Source of the DNA: Rhodobacteraceae bacterium LNNU 3342
GTDB lineage: Bacteria > Pseudomonadota > Alphaproteobacteria > Rhodobacterales > Rhodobacteraceae
Length of the DNA stretch: 64,000 nucleotides
NCBI GenBank assembly: GCA_008711135.1
Contig: VUAW01000007.1
Span: forward strand, 84,027 to 148,026
Direction: 5' to 3'
A program made the position numbers and the translations under genes. The notes below the pieces were generated by a model. It searched no databases, was not told the origin of the DNA, and saw nothing but the letters and a program-made list of their open reading frames with translations. Shown here in pieces: positions 35,321-44,599 of the stretch (the stretch's first letter is position 1; the number at the start of each line of letters is the position of its first letter).

Positions 35321-38173
35321 TTACTTCCGGTCCTTGAGCGCGGCGAGCACCGCGAACGGGTTGTCCGGGTCGATCTTTTCCTGCCGGGGCGGGCGGGCGG
35401 AATAGGTCTTGGTCCCCTCGGGTTTGCCCTGCGGCTTGCCCTTGCCCTTGGGCTTGCCGGGACGGTCGCCCTTCGGCCCTTCACGACGGGGCCGGTCACC
35501 CTGACCTTCCCGGCGTTCGCCCTGCGCTGCAGGGGCCTCGCCCTGCCCTTCCCGCGCCGGACGGTTGCCGCGCGGCTGACCACGATCACGGCTCTGGTTG
35601 CCACGGGGACGCGGCGCCCAAGTAAAGGTGTAGAACACCTCATTTTCCATTTCGATCGTCGCTTCGGCGGTGCTCGACGGCTCTGCCGGCGGGGCGGCAG
35701 GTTCGGCCGCTGCGGGTTCTGCCGGGGATTCCGCCGCTTCCGCGGGACCTTCGGCTGCAGTCGAAGGCGCCTCGGCGGCCGGCGGCATCGGCTTGATCTT
35801 CGCCCGCTCGCCACGCTCGGCCTTGTAGCCAAGCCCCTGCATGAGGTCAGCAAACTGTTCCAGCGTCATGCCGGTGATCGACAGCATGTCGGGGGTGGCC
35901 TCGAACCCGGCGCGGCTGTCCTTGGCGCGAAGCAGGTCGGCCAGACGTTCCAGCATGTCGATGCGGATCGCCCGCGCCCCTGCGGGCCGATAGCCGGCAA
36001 GGATGTAATGTTCGCGCGGCACGTCCGGCAGGTTCGGGATGGTCACCAACCCTGGGGGCGGGCTTTCCGGGAACTCCTGCAAGCCCTGCGCAAGCGACCA
36101 AAGCACCAGACGAAGCCGCGTCGGCGCGGGCTTCAGCAGCAGCGGCAGGAAGATCGTGAACTGGCCAAAGCGCAGCCCGTGCTTGCGCAGCGCGCCGCGG
36201 GCGTCCTGATCTAGGTCCTTGACCTCTTGTGCGATCTGTTCACGCGGCAGGACGCCCAGCGACTCCACCATGCGGAAGGCAAAGCCGCGGGCAAGCCCGG
36301 TCAGTGCCTCGTCCTGCTGAAGCTTCAGGAGCGGCTCGAACAGCGCGTTCACCTTGCGGTCGATGAAATGCTGCAGCCGGCGGCGGACCTTTTCGGCCAC
36401 GTCCGGCCCGGCTTCCTCGTCCACGAAGGGTTCGACCTGCGGGCGCAGCGGTTCAGGACCAGCGACCAGCTTGCCCACCGCCTGCGTGCCCCACATCAGG
36501 CCGCCCTGTTCGGTGAAGTCGATCTCGGTGTCCGGCGCGTTGTAGAAGCGGTCGGCGCGCAGGTGGAATTCAGGACGCAGCGCCTGCAGGCTTGCCTGCC
36601 GCAGGGTCCGGGCCTCGTCCGGACTCGCGCTCGTGTCCTGGCGGAAGCGGAACCCTTCCAGCCGGCCGATGAACTCGCCCTCTACCGTCACTTCACCCTT
36701 GTCGTTCACCTCGGCCACGAGGGTCTCCTTCTGCTTCAACCGCCGCAACAAAACACTCGTCCGCCGGTCAACAAATCTTTGCGTCAGACGGGCGTGCAGC
36801 GCATCCGACAAGCGGTCTTCTACAGCGCGCGTTTCATTCCGCCAATGGCTTTCGTCATGTGTCCAGCCCTTGCGTTGCGCGACGTAGGTCCATGTGCGGA
36901 TATACGCCAGCCGCTTGGACAGCGCATCAATGTCGCCATCGGTGCGGTCGATCCGGGCGATATTGGTCGCCAGCCAGTCATTCGGCACCGGCGCGCCCTG
37001 CCGCAGGAAGCCGAAGATCCGCGCCAGAAGCCCCGCGTGTTCGTTGCTTGAAATGCCACGAAAGTCGGGAATGCGGCAAACATCCCACAAAAGTCGCACT
37101 TCATGACCGGCGCTGACGGTGCCGCGAATCTCCGGCATCTCTGCCAAGGCCTTGAGCGCGAGCACATCGTCAGAATCACGCACCCGCGTCAGCCACTCCT
37201 GATGGGTCTGCTGTTCCAGCGACGCGATCAGCCGGTCAACGGATCCAAAGGCCAGGTTGGCATTGCGCCACTGCAACTTGCGCACCGGCTCGAACCGGTG
37301 GTTCTCGATCGCGTCGATGACCTCTTCGGACAGGGGGCGGGCCTCTCCGGTCACGCCGAAGGTGCCGTTGTTCATGTGCCGCCCCGCGCGTCCCGCGATC
37401 TGGGCAAGCTCGTTCGGGATCAGGGGCCGCATCCGCCGCCCGTCGAACTTGACGGTCGAGGAAAACGCCACGTGGTTGATGTCGAGGTTGAGTCCCATGC
37501 CGATGGCATCCGTCGCCACCAGGTAATCCACGTCGCCATTCTGATACAGCGCGACCTGCGCGTTCCGCGTCCGGGGCGACAGCGCGCCCATCACCACCGC
37601 GCAGCCGCCCTTTTGCCGGCGGATAAGTTCAGCGATGGCATAGACGTTTTCGACAGAAAATCCTACGATTGCCGAACGCGGCGGCATCCGGCTGATCTTT
37701 TTAGATCCAGCCCAAGAAAGCTGCGACAGACGCGGACGGCTGACGAATTGCGCACGCGGTTCCAGCGCCGCGATCGCGCCGCGCATCGTGTCGGCGCCCA
37801 GGAACAGAGTTTCCTGCAACCCGCGCGCGTTCATCAGCCGGTCGGTGAACACATGGCCACGTTCGGGATCGGCGCAAAGCTGGATTTCGTCCACCGCGAC
37901 GAAATCCGCGCCGATTTCCAGCGGCATCGCCTCGACCGTGCAGACCCAGTACTGGGTGCGTTCGGGGACGATCCGCTCTTCCCCAGTAACCAGCGCCACA
38001 ACGGAGGGGCCGCGCTTTTCCACGATCCGGTCATAAACCTCGCGCGCCAGCAGGCGCAGCGGCAGGCCGATGACGCCCGTGCGATGGGCGAGCATCCGTT
38101 CAATGGCATGGTGGGTCTTGCCGGTGTTCGTCGGCCCGAGGACCGCTGTGATCCTCGCCTGCTCGCGCATCAC
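35321..38173 (-). CDS. Suv3-like superfamily 2 RNA helicase
   Basis: A 950-residue helicase resembling mitochondrial Suv3. The first RecA domain has Walker A GPTNTGKT (13-20) and the DEIQ box (VDEIQLCADPERGHVF), the second has ATDAIGMGLNLDI and the arginine motif AQIAGRAGRH. A Suv3-type helical C-terminal region follows. The last 170 residues are low-complexity Pro/Ala/Glu and then Arg/Gly/Gln-rich, a likely RNA-binding tail. An RNA-degradation role is inferred from the family. The S4 gene follows without spacing. Confidence 0.88.
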   Translation of the reverse strand: MMREQARITAVLGPTNTGKTHHAIERMLAHRTGVIGLPLRLLAREVYDRIVEKRGPSVVALVTGEERIVPERTQYWVCTVEAMPLEIGADFVAVDEIQLCADPERGHVFTDRLMNARGLQETLFLGADTMRGAIAALEPRAQFVSRPRLSQLSWAGSKKISRMPPRSAIVGFSVENVYAIAELIRRQKGGCAVVMGALSPRTRNAQVALYQNGDVDYLVATDAIGMGLNLDINHVAFSSTVKFDGRRMRPLIPNELAQIAGRAGRHMNNGTFGVTGEARPLSEEVIDAIENHRFEPVRKLQWRNANLAFGSVDRLIASLEQQTHQEWLTRVRDSDDVLALKALAEMPEIRGTVSAGHEVRLLWDVCRIPDFRGISSNEHAGLLARIFGFLRQGAPVPNDWLATNIARIDRTDGDIDALSKRLAYIRTWTYVAQRKGWTHDESHWRNETRAVEDRLSDALHARLTQRFVDRRTSVLLRRLKQKETLVAEVNDKGEVTVEGEFIGRLEGFRFRQDTSASPDEARTLRQASLQALRPEFHLRADRFYNAPDTEIDFTEQGGLMWGTQAVGKLVAGPEPLRPQVEPFVDEEAGPDVAEKVRRRLQHFIDRKVNALFEPLLKLQQDEALTGLARGFAFRMVESLGVLPREQIAQEVKDLDQDARGALRKHGLRFGQFTIFLPLLLKPAPTRLRLVLWSLAQGLQEFPESPPPGLVTIPNLPDVPREHYILAGYRPAGARAIRIDMLERLADLLRAKDSRAGFEATPDMLSITGMTLEQFADLMQGLGYKAERGERAKIKPMPPAAEAPSTAAEGPAEAAESPAEPAAAEPAAPPAEPSSTAEATIEMENEVFYTFTWAPRPRGNQSRDRGQPRGNRPAREGQGEAPAAQGERREGQGDRPRREGPKGDRPGKPKGKGKPQGKPEGTKTYSARPPRQEKIDPDNPFAVLAALKDRK

Positions 38174-38181
38174 GTTCAGCC

Positions 38182-38733
38182 TTATGTTGCCTGGCCCGCA
38201 ACCTGGCGTTCGAGCTCTTCGATCGCGGTTTTTACTGCGGGCTGGTGGGGATGTATAGCATGGGCCTGCCGAAAGGCCGCGAGCGCGCGTTCAGGTGCGT
38301 CCAGTTCTTCCATGATGGTGGCAACGCCGGTCAACGCGCCGAAATGCTGCGGGTTCAGCGTCAGGGCTCGCTCAAGATCCGCAAGTGCCGGCCCATAAAG
38401 CCCGCGCTGATAAAGCGCCGTCGCCCGGGCGTGCCAGCCCTCGGCGAAATCGGGCGCGTGATCGGTCAGGGCGGTCAAATGCTCAATCGCCTCATCAACC
38501 GCGCCACGATCCAGCGCGTCACGTCCTCGCTGCAGCAGCAGGTCGGCCGTGGGCGAACCCGACCGGGACCATTCCGCGATGATCCGACGTTCGATCCGCA
38601 TCCAATCCTGCTGGTCCGGGCGCTGAAGCTCGGCCAGAAGATCCTCGACCGGCTCAGCCATGCCTCCGCCGGGCCAGAGCCCGGCGACCGCTGCCGCGAC
38701 GACAAGATTGAGAATGCGCGTATAACAACCCAT
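38182..38733 (-). CDS. Exported TPR-repeat protein
   Basis: A 183-residue protein: a short hydrophobic N-terminus (ILNLVVAAAVAGL) and then tetratricopeptide repeats (AIEHLTALTDHAPDFAEGWHARATALYQRG; ALADLERALTLNPQHF; ALAAFRQAHAIHPHQP), from about residue 70 to the end. TPR domains bind protein partners; which is unknown. The start at 38733 has a poor ribosome site, so the true start may differ. It lies upstream of the helicase gene by 8 bp. Confidence 0.75.
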   Translation of the reverse strand: MGCYTRILNLVVAAAVAGLWPGGGMAEPVEDLLAELQRPDQQDWMRIERRIIAEWSRSGSPTADLLLQRGRDALDRGAVDEAIEHLTALTDHAPDFAEGWHARATALYQRGLYGPALADLERALTLNPQHFGALTGVATIMEELDAPERALAAFRQAHAIHPHQPAVKTAIEELERQVAGQAT

Positions 38734-38802
38734 AACAGAGAGGAATGTAGCGCAACCGCGCGGAATTACGAGAGGCCGCGTGGTCAAATCCAAGGAGACA
38801 GC

Positions 38803-39093
38803 ATGAGCGACGTGATCCCTTCTGCGGTGGATGCCCTCAACGCCAAACTGGCAGGGCGGGGCTTTGATGGTCTGGCCAAGTTCGTGATCGAGGACGAAGG
38901 CGCGATCATGATCGACGAGGACGGTGCCCGCGCCGGCGACGAAGAGGCCGATGTCACCCTGACGGCCAGCACCGAAACCTTCCGCGGCATGTTGGAAGGC
39001 GACGTCAACCCGACCACCGCCTTCATGTCCGGCAAGCTGAAGGTGGACGGGAACATGGGGCTGGCTATGAAGCTCGGCTCGATTCTTGGCTAG
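38803..39093 (+). CDS. SCP2-domain lipid/sterol-carrier-like protein
   Basis: A 96-residue protein consisting of a single SCP2 fold: AVDALNAKLAGRGFDG, FVIEDEGAIMIDEDG, the TLTASTETFRGMLEG strand-helix and the FMSGKLKVDGNMGLAMKL motif. It probably binds a hydrophobic ligand in the cytoplasm. The start at 38803 follows CAAGGAG. Its stop lies within the first codons of the next gene. Confidence 0.85.
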   Translation: MSDVIPSAVDALNAKLAGRGFDGLAKFVIEDEGAIMIDEDGARAGDEEADVTLTASTETFRGMLEGDVNPTTAFMSGKLKVDGNMGLAMKLGSILG

Positions 39094-40030
39094 GCTTGCC
39101 CCCGCGCCCTTCCACGCGACCCTTGCCGACGGGCCAGAGGAGGTTCGCGCATTGCAGGTGCAAGCTGGTGACGGCGTACGCCTGCGCTTTGCCCTCTGGC
39201 CCGAAGGGGCCAAGGGGCGGGTCCTGATCCTGCCCGGCCGCACGGAATATTGCGAAAAATACGGCCGCGTCGCCCGTGACCTGCTGGCGCGCGGCTATGG
39301 GGCGGTGACGCTCGATTGGCGGGGACAGGGTCTGTCAGAACGGCTGACGCCCGATACGCGGGCGGGGCATGTCAAAAGTTTTCGGGATTTCCAGAAGGAT
39401 TTGCAGGCGCTTCTTGAAGCGCTGGACGAACTGGGCGAGGCCCGGCCAAAGGTGATGATCGCCCATTCGATGGGTGGCTGCATCGGCCTGCGGGCGCTGC
39501 TGCGCGGGCTGCGGGTGCGCGCAGTGGCCTTTTCGGCGCCGATGTGGGGCATCCGCATGCGTCCCCATGCACTGCCCGCGGCCTGGGGGCTTTCGACCGC
39601 GGCGCGGCTGATGCGGATCAGCCACCGTTATGTGCCGGGGTCTGGCCCTGACATGTGGCTGCGCAACCAGCTGTTCGAGGGCAACCTGCTGACCTCTGAT
39701 CCCGATACTTATGCATGGCTGGTTTCGCATCTGGAGGCAGAGCCCGATCTGGGTCTGGGCGGGCCGACGCTTGGCTGGCTGAACGCCGCGCTGCGCGAGG
39801 TGATGGCCTTGTCGCTGGCGCCCTCGCCCGCCGTGCCGGTGCATGTGGGGCTGGGCACTGATGAAGCGGTGGTTTCAACCCGGGCGATCCGGCGGCGCAT
39901 GGCGCGATGGCCAAACGGCACGCTGGTGGAATACCCCGGCGCGCGGCATGAGATCATGATGGAGCGCCCGGAACTGCGGAATGCGTTCCTTGATGCCGCA
40001 ACGGCGCTGTTCGACCGGACAGCGGGCTAA
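39086..40030 (+). CDS. Alpha/beta hydrolase (lysophospholipase/monoacylglycerol-lipase-like)
   Basis: A 314-residue hydrolase fold. The nucleophile elbow is AHSMGG (Ser near residue 130); the acid Asp is probably in GTDEAVVS (near 258) and the His in GARHEIMME (near 288). The GQGLSERL segment is typical of lysophospholipase-type enzymes. The predicted start is a TTG overlapping the SCP2 gene by 8 bp, so the exact N-terminus is uncertain. Coupling to a lipid-binding SCP2 protein fits a lipid substrate. Confidence 0.8.
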   Translation: MARLAPAPFHATLADGPEEVRALQVQAGDGVRLRFALWPEGAKGRVLILPGRTEYCEKYGRVARDLLARGYGAVTLDWRGQGLSERLTPDTRAGHVKSFRDFQKDLQALLEALDELGEARPKVMIAHSMGGCIGLRALLRGLRVRAVAFSAPMWGIRMRPHALPAAWGLSTAARLMRISHRYVPGSGPDMWLRNQLFEGNLLTSDPDTYAWLVSHLEAEPDLGLGGPTLGWLNAALREVMALSLAPSPAVPVHVGLGTDEAVVSTRAIRRRMARWPNGTLVEYPGARHEIMMERPELRNAFLDAATALFDRTAG

Positions 40031-40066
40031 CCGCAGCATCTGGTCGCGCAGCACCTCCGCGCTAAG

Positions 40067-41080
40067 ATGCCGGTAATGGCAGTGCTGACCTTTACCGACA
40101 TGGGCATCTGGTGTCCGGCAGGCGACTTCTTCATTGATCCTTGGCGTCCGGTCGACCGGGCGCTGATCACCCATGGCCATGCCGATCACGCGCGTTCGGG
40201 CCATGGGCGGTATCTTGCGACGGAAACTGCCGCGCCCGTCATGCGCCATCGCCTTGGTGACATCAGTCTTTCGACGCTGCCTTATGGCGAAGTCCTGCGG
40301 ATCGGCGATGCGCAGGTATCATTTCACCCGGCCGGACATGTGCCGGGTTCAGCCCAGATCCGGGTCGAGGTGGGCGGAGAGGTCTGGGTCGTGTCGGGGG
40401 ACTACAAGCTGCACCACGACCCGCTGTCGGAGCCGTTTGAACCGCTGCGCTGCCATGCCTTTATCAGCGAATGCACCTTTGGCCTGCCCGTCTTTCGCTG
40501 GACCGATCCGGCCGAGGTGATGTCCTCCATCACCGACTGGTGGGCTGCCAACCGGGCCGAGGGGCGATTTTCGGTCATCGGCGCCTATGCCTTTGGCAAG
40601 GCGCAACGGCTGCTGGCGGGGGTTGGCCCTATCGGCCCGATCCTGACCCACGGCGCTGTAGAGGCCACCAACCGCGTGATGCGCGACCAAGGCCTGCCCC
40701 TGCCCGTCACGGTGCAGGTGACGCCTGACCTGGACCTGAAGGCCCACGCCGGGGCGTTGGTCATCGCACCACCCTCGGCCCTTGGTGGGCCGTGGATCCG
40801 CCGCTTTGGCCCGGCTTCGACCGGGTTCGCCAGCGGCTGGATGGCGTTGCGCGGGGTGCGGCGGCGGCGGGCGGCCGATCGTGGCTTCGTGATCTCGGAC
40901 CATGCGGACTGGCAGGGGCTGAACGAGGCGATCCGCGCCACGGGGGCTGAAAAAATCTTTGTCACCCACGGCTATACCTCTGTCTTTCGTCGCTGGTTGG
41001 CCGAACAGGGCTATGACGCCGAAGTGGTCGCCACGGAATACGAAGGTGAGGCGCTGGAGGCCCCCGAGGTCATCGAATGA
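40067..41080 (+). CDS. Ligase-associated metallo-beta-lactamase-fold DNA exonuclease
   Basis: A 337-residue nuclease. The metal motif HGHADH (H36, H38, D40, H41), the SGDYKLHHDPLSEPFE region and a later ISDHADW match the beta-CASP-related exonuclease that accompanies bacterial ATP-dependent DNA ligases. The stop overlaps the ligase start by 4 bp. The pair is thought to act in DNA-damage repair; the helicase and endonuclease partners seen in other genomes are not here. Confidence 0.88.
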   Translation: MPVMAVLTFTDMGIWCPAGDFFIDPWRPVDRALITHGHADHARSGHGRYLATETAAPVMRHRLGDISLSTLPYGEVLRIGDAQVSFHPAGHVPGSAQIRVEVGGEVWVVSGDYKLHHDPLSEPFEPLRCHAFISECTFGLPVFRWTDPAEVMSSITDWWAANRAEGRFSVIGAYAFGKAQRLLAGVGPIGPILTHGAVEATNRVMRDQGLPLPVTVQVTPDLDLKAHAGALVIAPPSALGGPWIRRFGPASTGFASGWMALRGVRRRRAADRGFVISDHADWQGLNEAIRATGAEKIFVTHGYTSVFRRWLAEQGYDAEVVATEYEGEALEAPEVIE

Positions 41081-42669
41081 AACGCTTTGCTGCGCTGTTC
41101 ACCGCGCTAGACCGTACCACGCGCACCAATGCCAAGGTCGCCGCCCTTGCCGCCTATTTCCGCGAGGCGCCAGAGGAAGACCGGCTCTGGACCATGGCGC
41201 TTCTGTCCGGGCGCCGGCCAAGGCGGGCTGTCAGCGCCACGCAACTGCGGCTTTGGGCGGCGGAACGGGCACGCATACCGCTCTGGCTCTTCGAGGAAGC
41301 CTATCCGGTGGTGGGCGACCTTGCGGAAACGATTGCGCTGGTCCTGCCGCCGCCCGCGCATGAAACCGACGCGCCGCTGTCTTACTGGACGCGGCTGCTG
41401 CTCGACATCGCCGCCGCGCCAGAACCCGCGCGGAAAGAGGCGATCCTCACAGCGTGGGACCAGTTGGACGAAACGGAACGGTTCCTGTTCAACAAGCTGG
41501 TCACCGGCGGCTTTCGCATCGGCGTCAGCCAGAAGCTGATGACCCGCGCGCTGGCAGAGGCGACGGGTCAGGATGAAGCCGTGCTGGCCCATCGCCTGAT
41601 GGGCGACTGGGCACCACAGACCACGACCTTCGCCGCGCTGGTGATGGCGAATGATCCGTCCGCTAATCTGTCCAGACCCTACCCCTTTTGCCTCGCCCAT
41701 GCGGTCGAAGGCGATCCCGCCGCGCTAGGGCCAGAGGAAGAATGGCTGGCGGAATGGAAATGGGACGGCATCCGCGCCCAGATCATCCGGCGCGGGGGCG
41801 AACATTACCTCTGGTCGCGAGGGGAGGAGCTGATGACCGACCGCTTCCCCGAATTCGCGGCGCTGCGGGATTTCCTGCCCGATGGCACCGTGATCGACGG
41901 CGAGGTTCTGGCTTGGGGCCAGGACAGCCCCCTGCCCTTCGCCGCCCTGCAAAAACGGATCGGGCGCAAGACCGTGCCGAAGAAGCTGCTGGCCGAGGCG
42001 CCGGCAATGATGCTCGCCTATGACCTGCTGGAATGGGAGGGGGAGGACATCCGCATGCAGCCCTTCTGTGAACGCCGGCGGCTGCTGGAGGGCGCGCTGG
42101 CATCGCTGCCGCCCGCGCTGCCGCTTCGCCCCTCGCCGCTGGTCGAGATCACGGATTGGCAGGCGCTGGCCGAACGGCGGACCGAGGCGCGCACCGAACT
42201 GGCTGAGGGGCTGATGCTCAAGCGCCGCAGCGCCCCCTATCATGCCGGTCGCAAGCGGGGCGACTGGTGGAAGTGGAAGCTCGACCCGCTGACGATCGAC
42301 GCGGTGATGGTCTATGCGCAGGCGGGACATGGGCGGCGCGCGACACTTTACACGGATTTCACCTTTGCCGTCTGGGATGGTCCGGATCTTGTGCCCTTCA
42401 CCAAGGCATATTCCGGCCTGACGGATGCCGAGTTCAACAAGATCACCAATTGGGTGCGCCGCAACACGCTGGAACGCTTTGGCCCGGTGCGGCGGGTGAA
42501 CCCTGAACTGGTGTTCGAGATCGCTTTTGAAGGCATCCAGGAAAGCACGCGCCACAAGTCCGGCGTGGCGCTGCGATTTCCGCGCATGGTGCGCTGGCGG
42601 CTCGACAAGCCCGCGTCCGAGGCCAACACCCTTGCCGATCTGAAAGAGATGCTGGCCGCCTATGGCTAG
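41077..42669 (+). CDS. ATP-dependent DNA ligase (damage-response type)
   Basis: A 530-residue ligase. An N-terminal DNA-binding region precedes the nucleotidyltransferase core, with the adenylated lysine K228 in EWKWDGIR, then IDGEVLAW (motif III), the LMLKRR and WWKWKLD motifs (IV-V) and an OB-fold C-terminus. It matches the type named for cisplatin-damage response in public resources. The exonuclease gene overlaps its start. NAD-dependent LigA would be expected elsewhere. Confidence 0.92.
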   Translation: MKRFAALFTALDRTTRTNAKVAALAAYFREAPEEDRLWTMALLSGRRPRRAVSATQLRLWAAERARIPLWLFEEAYPVVGDLAETIALVLPPPAHETDAPLSYWTRLLLDIAAAPEPARKEAILTAWDQLDETERFLFNKLVTGGFRIGVSQKLMTRALAEATGQDEAVLAHRLMGDWAPQTTTFAALVMANDPSANLSRPYPFCLAHAVEGDPAALGPEEEWLAEWKWDGIRAQIIRRGGEHYLWSRGEELMTDRFPEFAALRDFLPDGTVIDGEVLAWGQDSPLPFAALQKRIGRKTVPKKLLAEAPAMMLAYDLLEWEGEDIRMQPFCERRRLLEGALASLPPALPLRPSPLVEITDWQALAERRTEARTELAEGLMLKRRSAPYHAGRKRGDWWKWKLDPLTIDAVMVYAQAGHGRRATLYTDFTFAVWDGPDLVPFTKAYSGLTDAEFNKITNWVRRNTLERFGPVRRVNPELVFEIAFEGIQESTRHKSGVALRFPRMVRWRLDKPASEANTLADLKEMLAAYG

Positions 42670-42731
42670 TCGCCTTGCAGCCGGCCCGGGGGGCGACATA
42701 TGTTCAGGCGAACGCAAGAATGAGGTTTGCC

Positions 42732-44552
42732 ATGTTGTCCCACCTGCCCCGCCCCGTCTTTGACGCCAATACCAGCGCCGGTGGGGGTCTGGGGCAACTG
42801 CCCGAGTGGGACCTGACCGACCTCTATCCCGCCCCCGACGCGCCCGAAGTCGCGCGCGACATGGAGTGGCTGGAAAAAGCCTGTGCCGATTTCGCCGCGG
42901 ATTACGAAGGCAAGCTGGCGACGCTGGGCGCGGCCGGTATGCTCGACTGCGTGAAGCGGTACGAGGACATCGACGTGATCGCCGGACGGCTGATGTCCTA
43001 TGCGGGCCTGCGCTATTACCAAAACACCATGGACAGCGAGCGGGCCAAGTTCATGGCCGACGCGCAGGACCGTATCACCACCTTCACCACGCCGCTGGTG
43101 TTCTTCAGCCTCGAATTCAACCGGCTGGAGGATGCGCATCTCGAATCGCTGCTGGAGGCGAATGCGGACCTAGCCCGTTACCGTCCGGTGTTCGAGCGGA
43201 TGCGCGCCATGCGTCCCTATCAGCTGTCGGACGAGCTTGAACGCTTTCTGCACGACCAGTCCACCGTGGGCGCGGCGGCATGGAACCGCCTGTTCGATGA
43301 AACGATGGCCGGGCTGACCTTCCAGGTGGTGGGTGAAACGCGGAACCTTGAGGAAACGCTGAACCTGCTGACCGATCCCGACCGTTCGCGACGCGAGGAT
43401 GCGGCGAAGGCGCTGGCCGAAGTGTTCCAGAAGAACGTCCGGCTGTTCGCTCGCGTCCACAACACGCTGGCAAAGGAAAAGGAAATCAGCGACCGCTGGC
43501 GCAAGATGCCGACGCCACAGACCAGTCGCCACCTGTCGAACCACGTCGAACCCGAAGTGGTCGAGGCGCTGCGCGATGCCGTGGTCGCGGCCTATCCGAA
43601 GCTTTCGCACCGCTACTACGCGCTGAAGGCCAAGTGGATGGGTCTGGACAAGCTGGAGATCTGGGACCGCAACGCGCCCCTCCCGATCGAGACGCCCAAG
43701 ACCGTGGACTGGGAAACCGCCCGGAAGCTGGTCAGCGACGCCTATGAAGGTTTCGATCCGCGCATGGCCAAACTGGCTGAACCGTTCTTTACCAAGGGCT
43801 GGATCGATGCGGGCGTTAAGCCCGGCAAGGCGCCGGGGGCCTTTGCCCACCCGACGGTGACGACGGTGCACCCCTACGTGATGCTCAACTACATGGGCAA
43901 GCCGCGGGACGTGATGACGCTGGCGCATGAACTGGGGCACGGCGTCCACCAGGTTCTGGCTGCAGGTCAGGGTGAGCTTCTGTCATCCACGCCCCTGACG
44001 TTGGCAGAAACGGCAAGCGTCTTTGGCGAGATGCTGACCTTCAAGACGCTGCTGTCCCGCGCCAAGACCGAAGGCGAACGCAAGACCCTGCTCGCTGGCA
44101 AGGTCGAGGACATGATCAACACGGTCGTGCGCCAGATCGCCTTCTATGACTTCGAATGCAAGCTGCATGCAGCCCGTCGCGAGGGCGAACTGACGCCCGA
44201 CGACATCAACGCCCTGTGGATGAGCGTACAGGCACAAAGCCTTGGCGACGCGTTCAACTTCATGGACGGGTATGAGACGTTCTGGACCTACGTCCCGCAT
44301 TTCGTGCACTCGCCCTTCTACGTCTATGCCTATGCGTTCGGCGACGGGCTGGTGAACGCCCTGTATGCAGCCTACGAGGAAGGCTTGCCCGACTTCCAGG
44401 ACAAGTATTTCGAAATGCTGAAGGCTGGCGGATCGAAGCACCACAAGGAGCTTCTGGCCCCATTCGGGCTTGATGCCAGCGATCCGAAGTTCTGGGACAA
44501 GGGGCTCAGCATGATCGCCAGCATGATTGATGAGCTTGAGGCGATGGGCTGA
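42732..44552 (+). CDS. M3-family oligoendopeptidase (PepF-like)
   Basis: A 606-residue zinc peptidase. The HExxH motif is H399-E400-L401-G402-H403 (MTLAHELGHGVH), and the third ligand is probably in LAETASVFGEM about 25 residues on. The sequence resembles the oligoendopeptidase F clade of family M3. I use the ATG at 42732, with GAGG upstream; an ATG at 42720 is possible. A hairpin follows the stop. Confidence 0.92.
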   Translation: MLSHLPRPVFDANTSAGGGLGQLPEWDLTDLYPAPDAPEVARDMEWLEKACADFAADYEGKLATLGAAGMLDCVKRYEDIDVIAGRLMSYAGLRYYQNTMDSERAKFMADAQDRITTFTTPLVFFSLEFNRLEDAHLESLLEANADLARYRPVFERMRAMRPYQLSDELERFLHDQSTVGAAAWNRLFDETMAGLTFQVVGETRNLEETLNLLTDPDRSRREDAAKALAEVFQKNVRLFARVHNTLAKEKEISDRWRKMPTPQTSRHLSNHVEPEVVEALRDAVVAAYPKLSHRYYALKAKWMGLDKLEIWDRNAPLPIETPKTVDWETARKLVSDAYEGFDPRMAKLAEPFFTKGWIDAGVKPGKAPGAFAHPTVTTVHPYVMLNYMGKPRDVMTLAHELGHGVHQVLAAGQGELLSSTPLTLAETASVFGEMLTFKTLLSRAKTEGERKTLLAGKVEDMINTVVRQIAFYDFECKLHAARREGELTPDDINALWMSVQAQSLGDAFNFMDGYETFWTYVPHFVHSPFYVYAYAFGDGLVNALYAAYEEGLPDFQDKYFEMLKAGGSKHHKELLAPFGLDASDPKFWDKGLSMIASMIDELEAMG

Positions 44553-44562
44553 GAAAAGACAC

Positions 44563-44590
44563 GGGCCGCCACCGACAAGTGGCGGCCCGG
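44563..44590. terminator. Hairpin terminator between M3 peptidase and outer-membrane protein genes
   Basis: An 11-bp perfect stem CGGGCCGCCAC (44563-44573) with GTGGCGGCCCG (44580-44590) and a CGACAA loop. It lies between convergent stop codons but lacks a U-tract, so termination may be weak or factor-assisted. Confidence 0.55.
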
Positions 44591-44599
44591 ACGCGGGCG

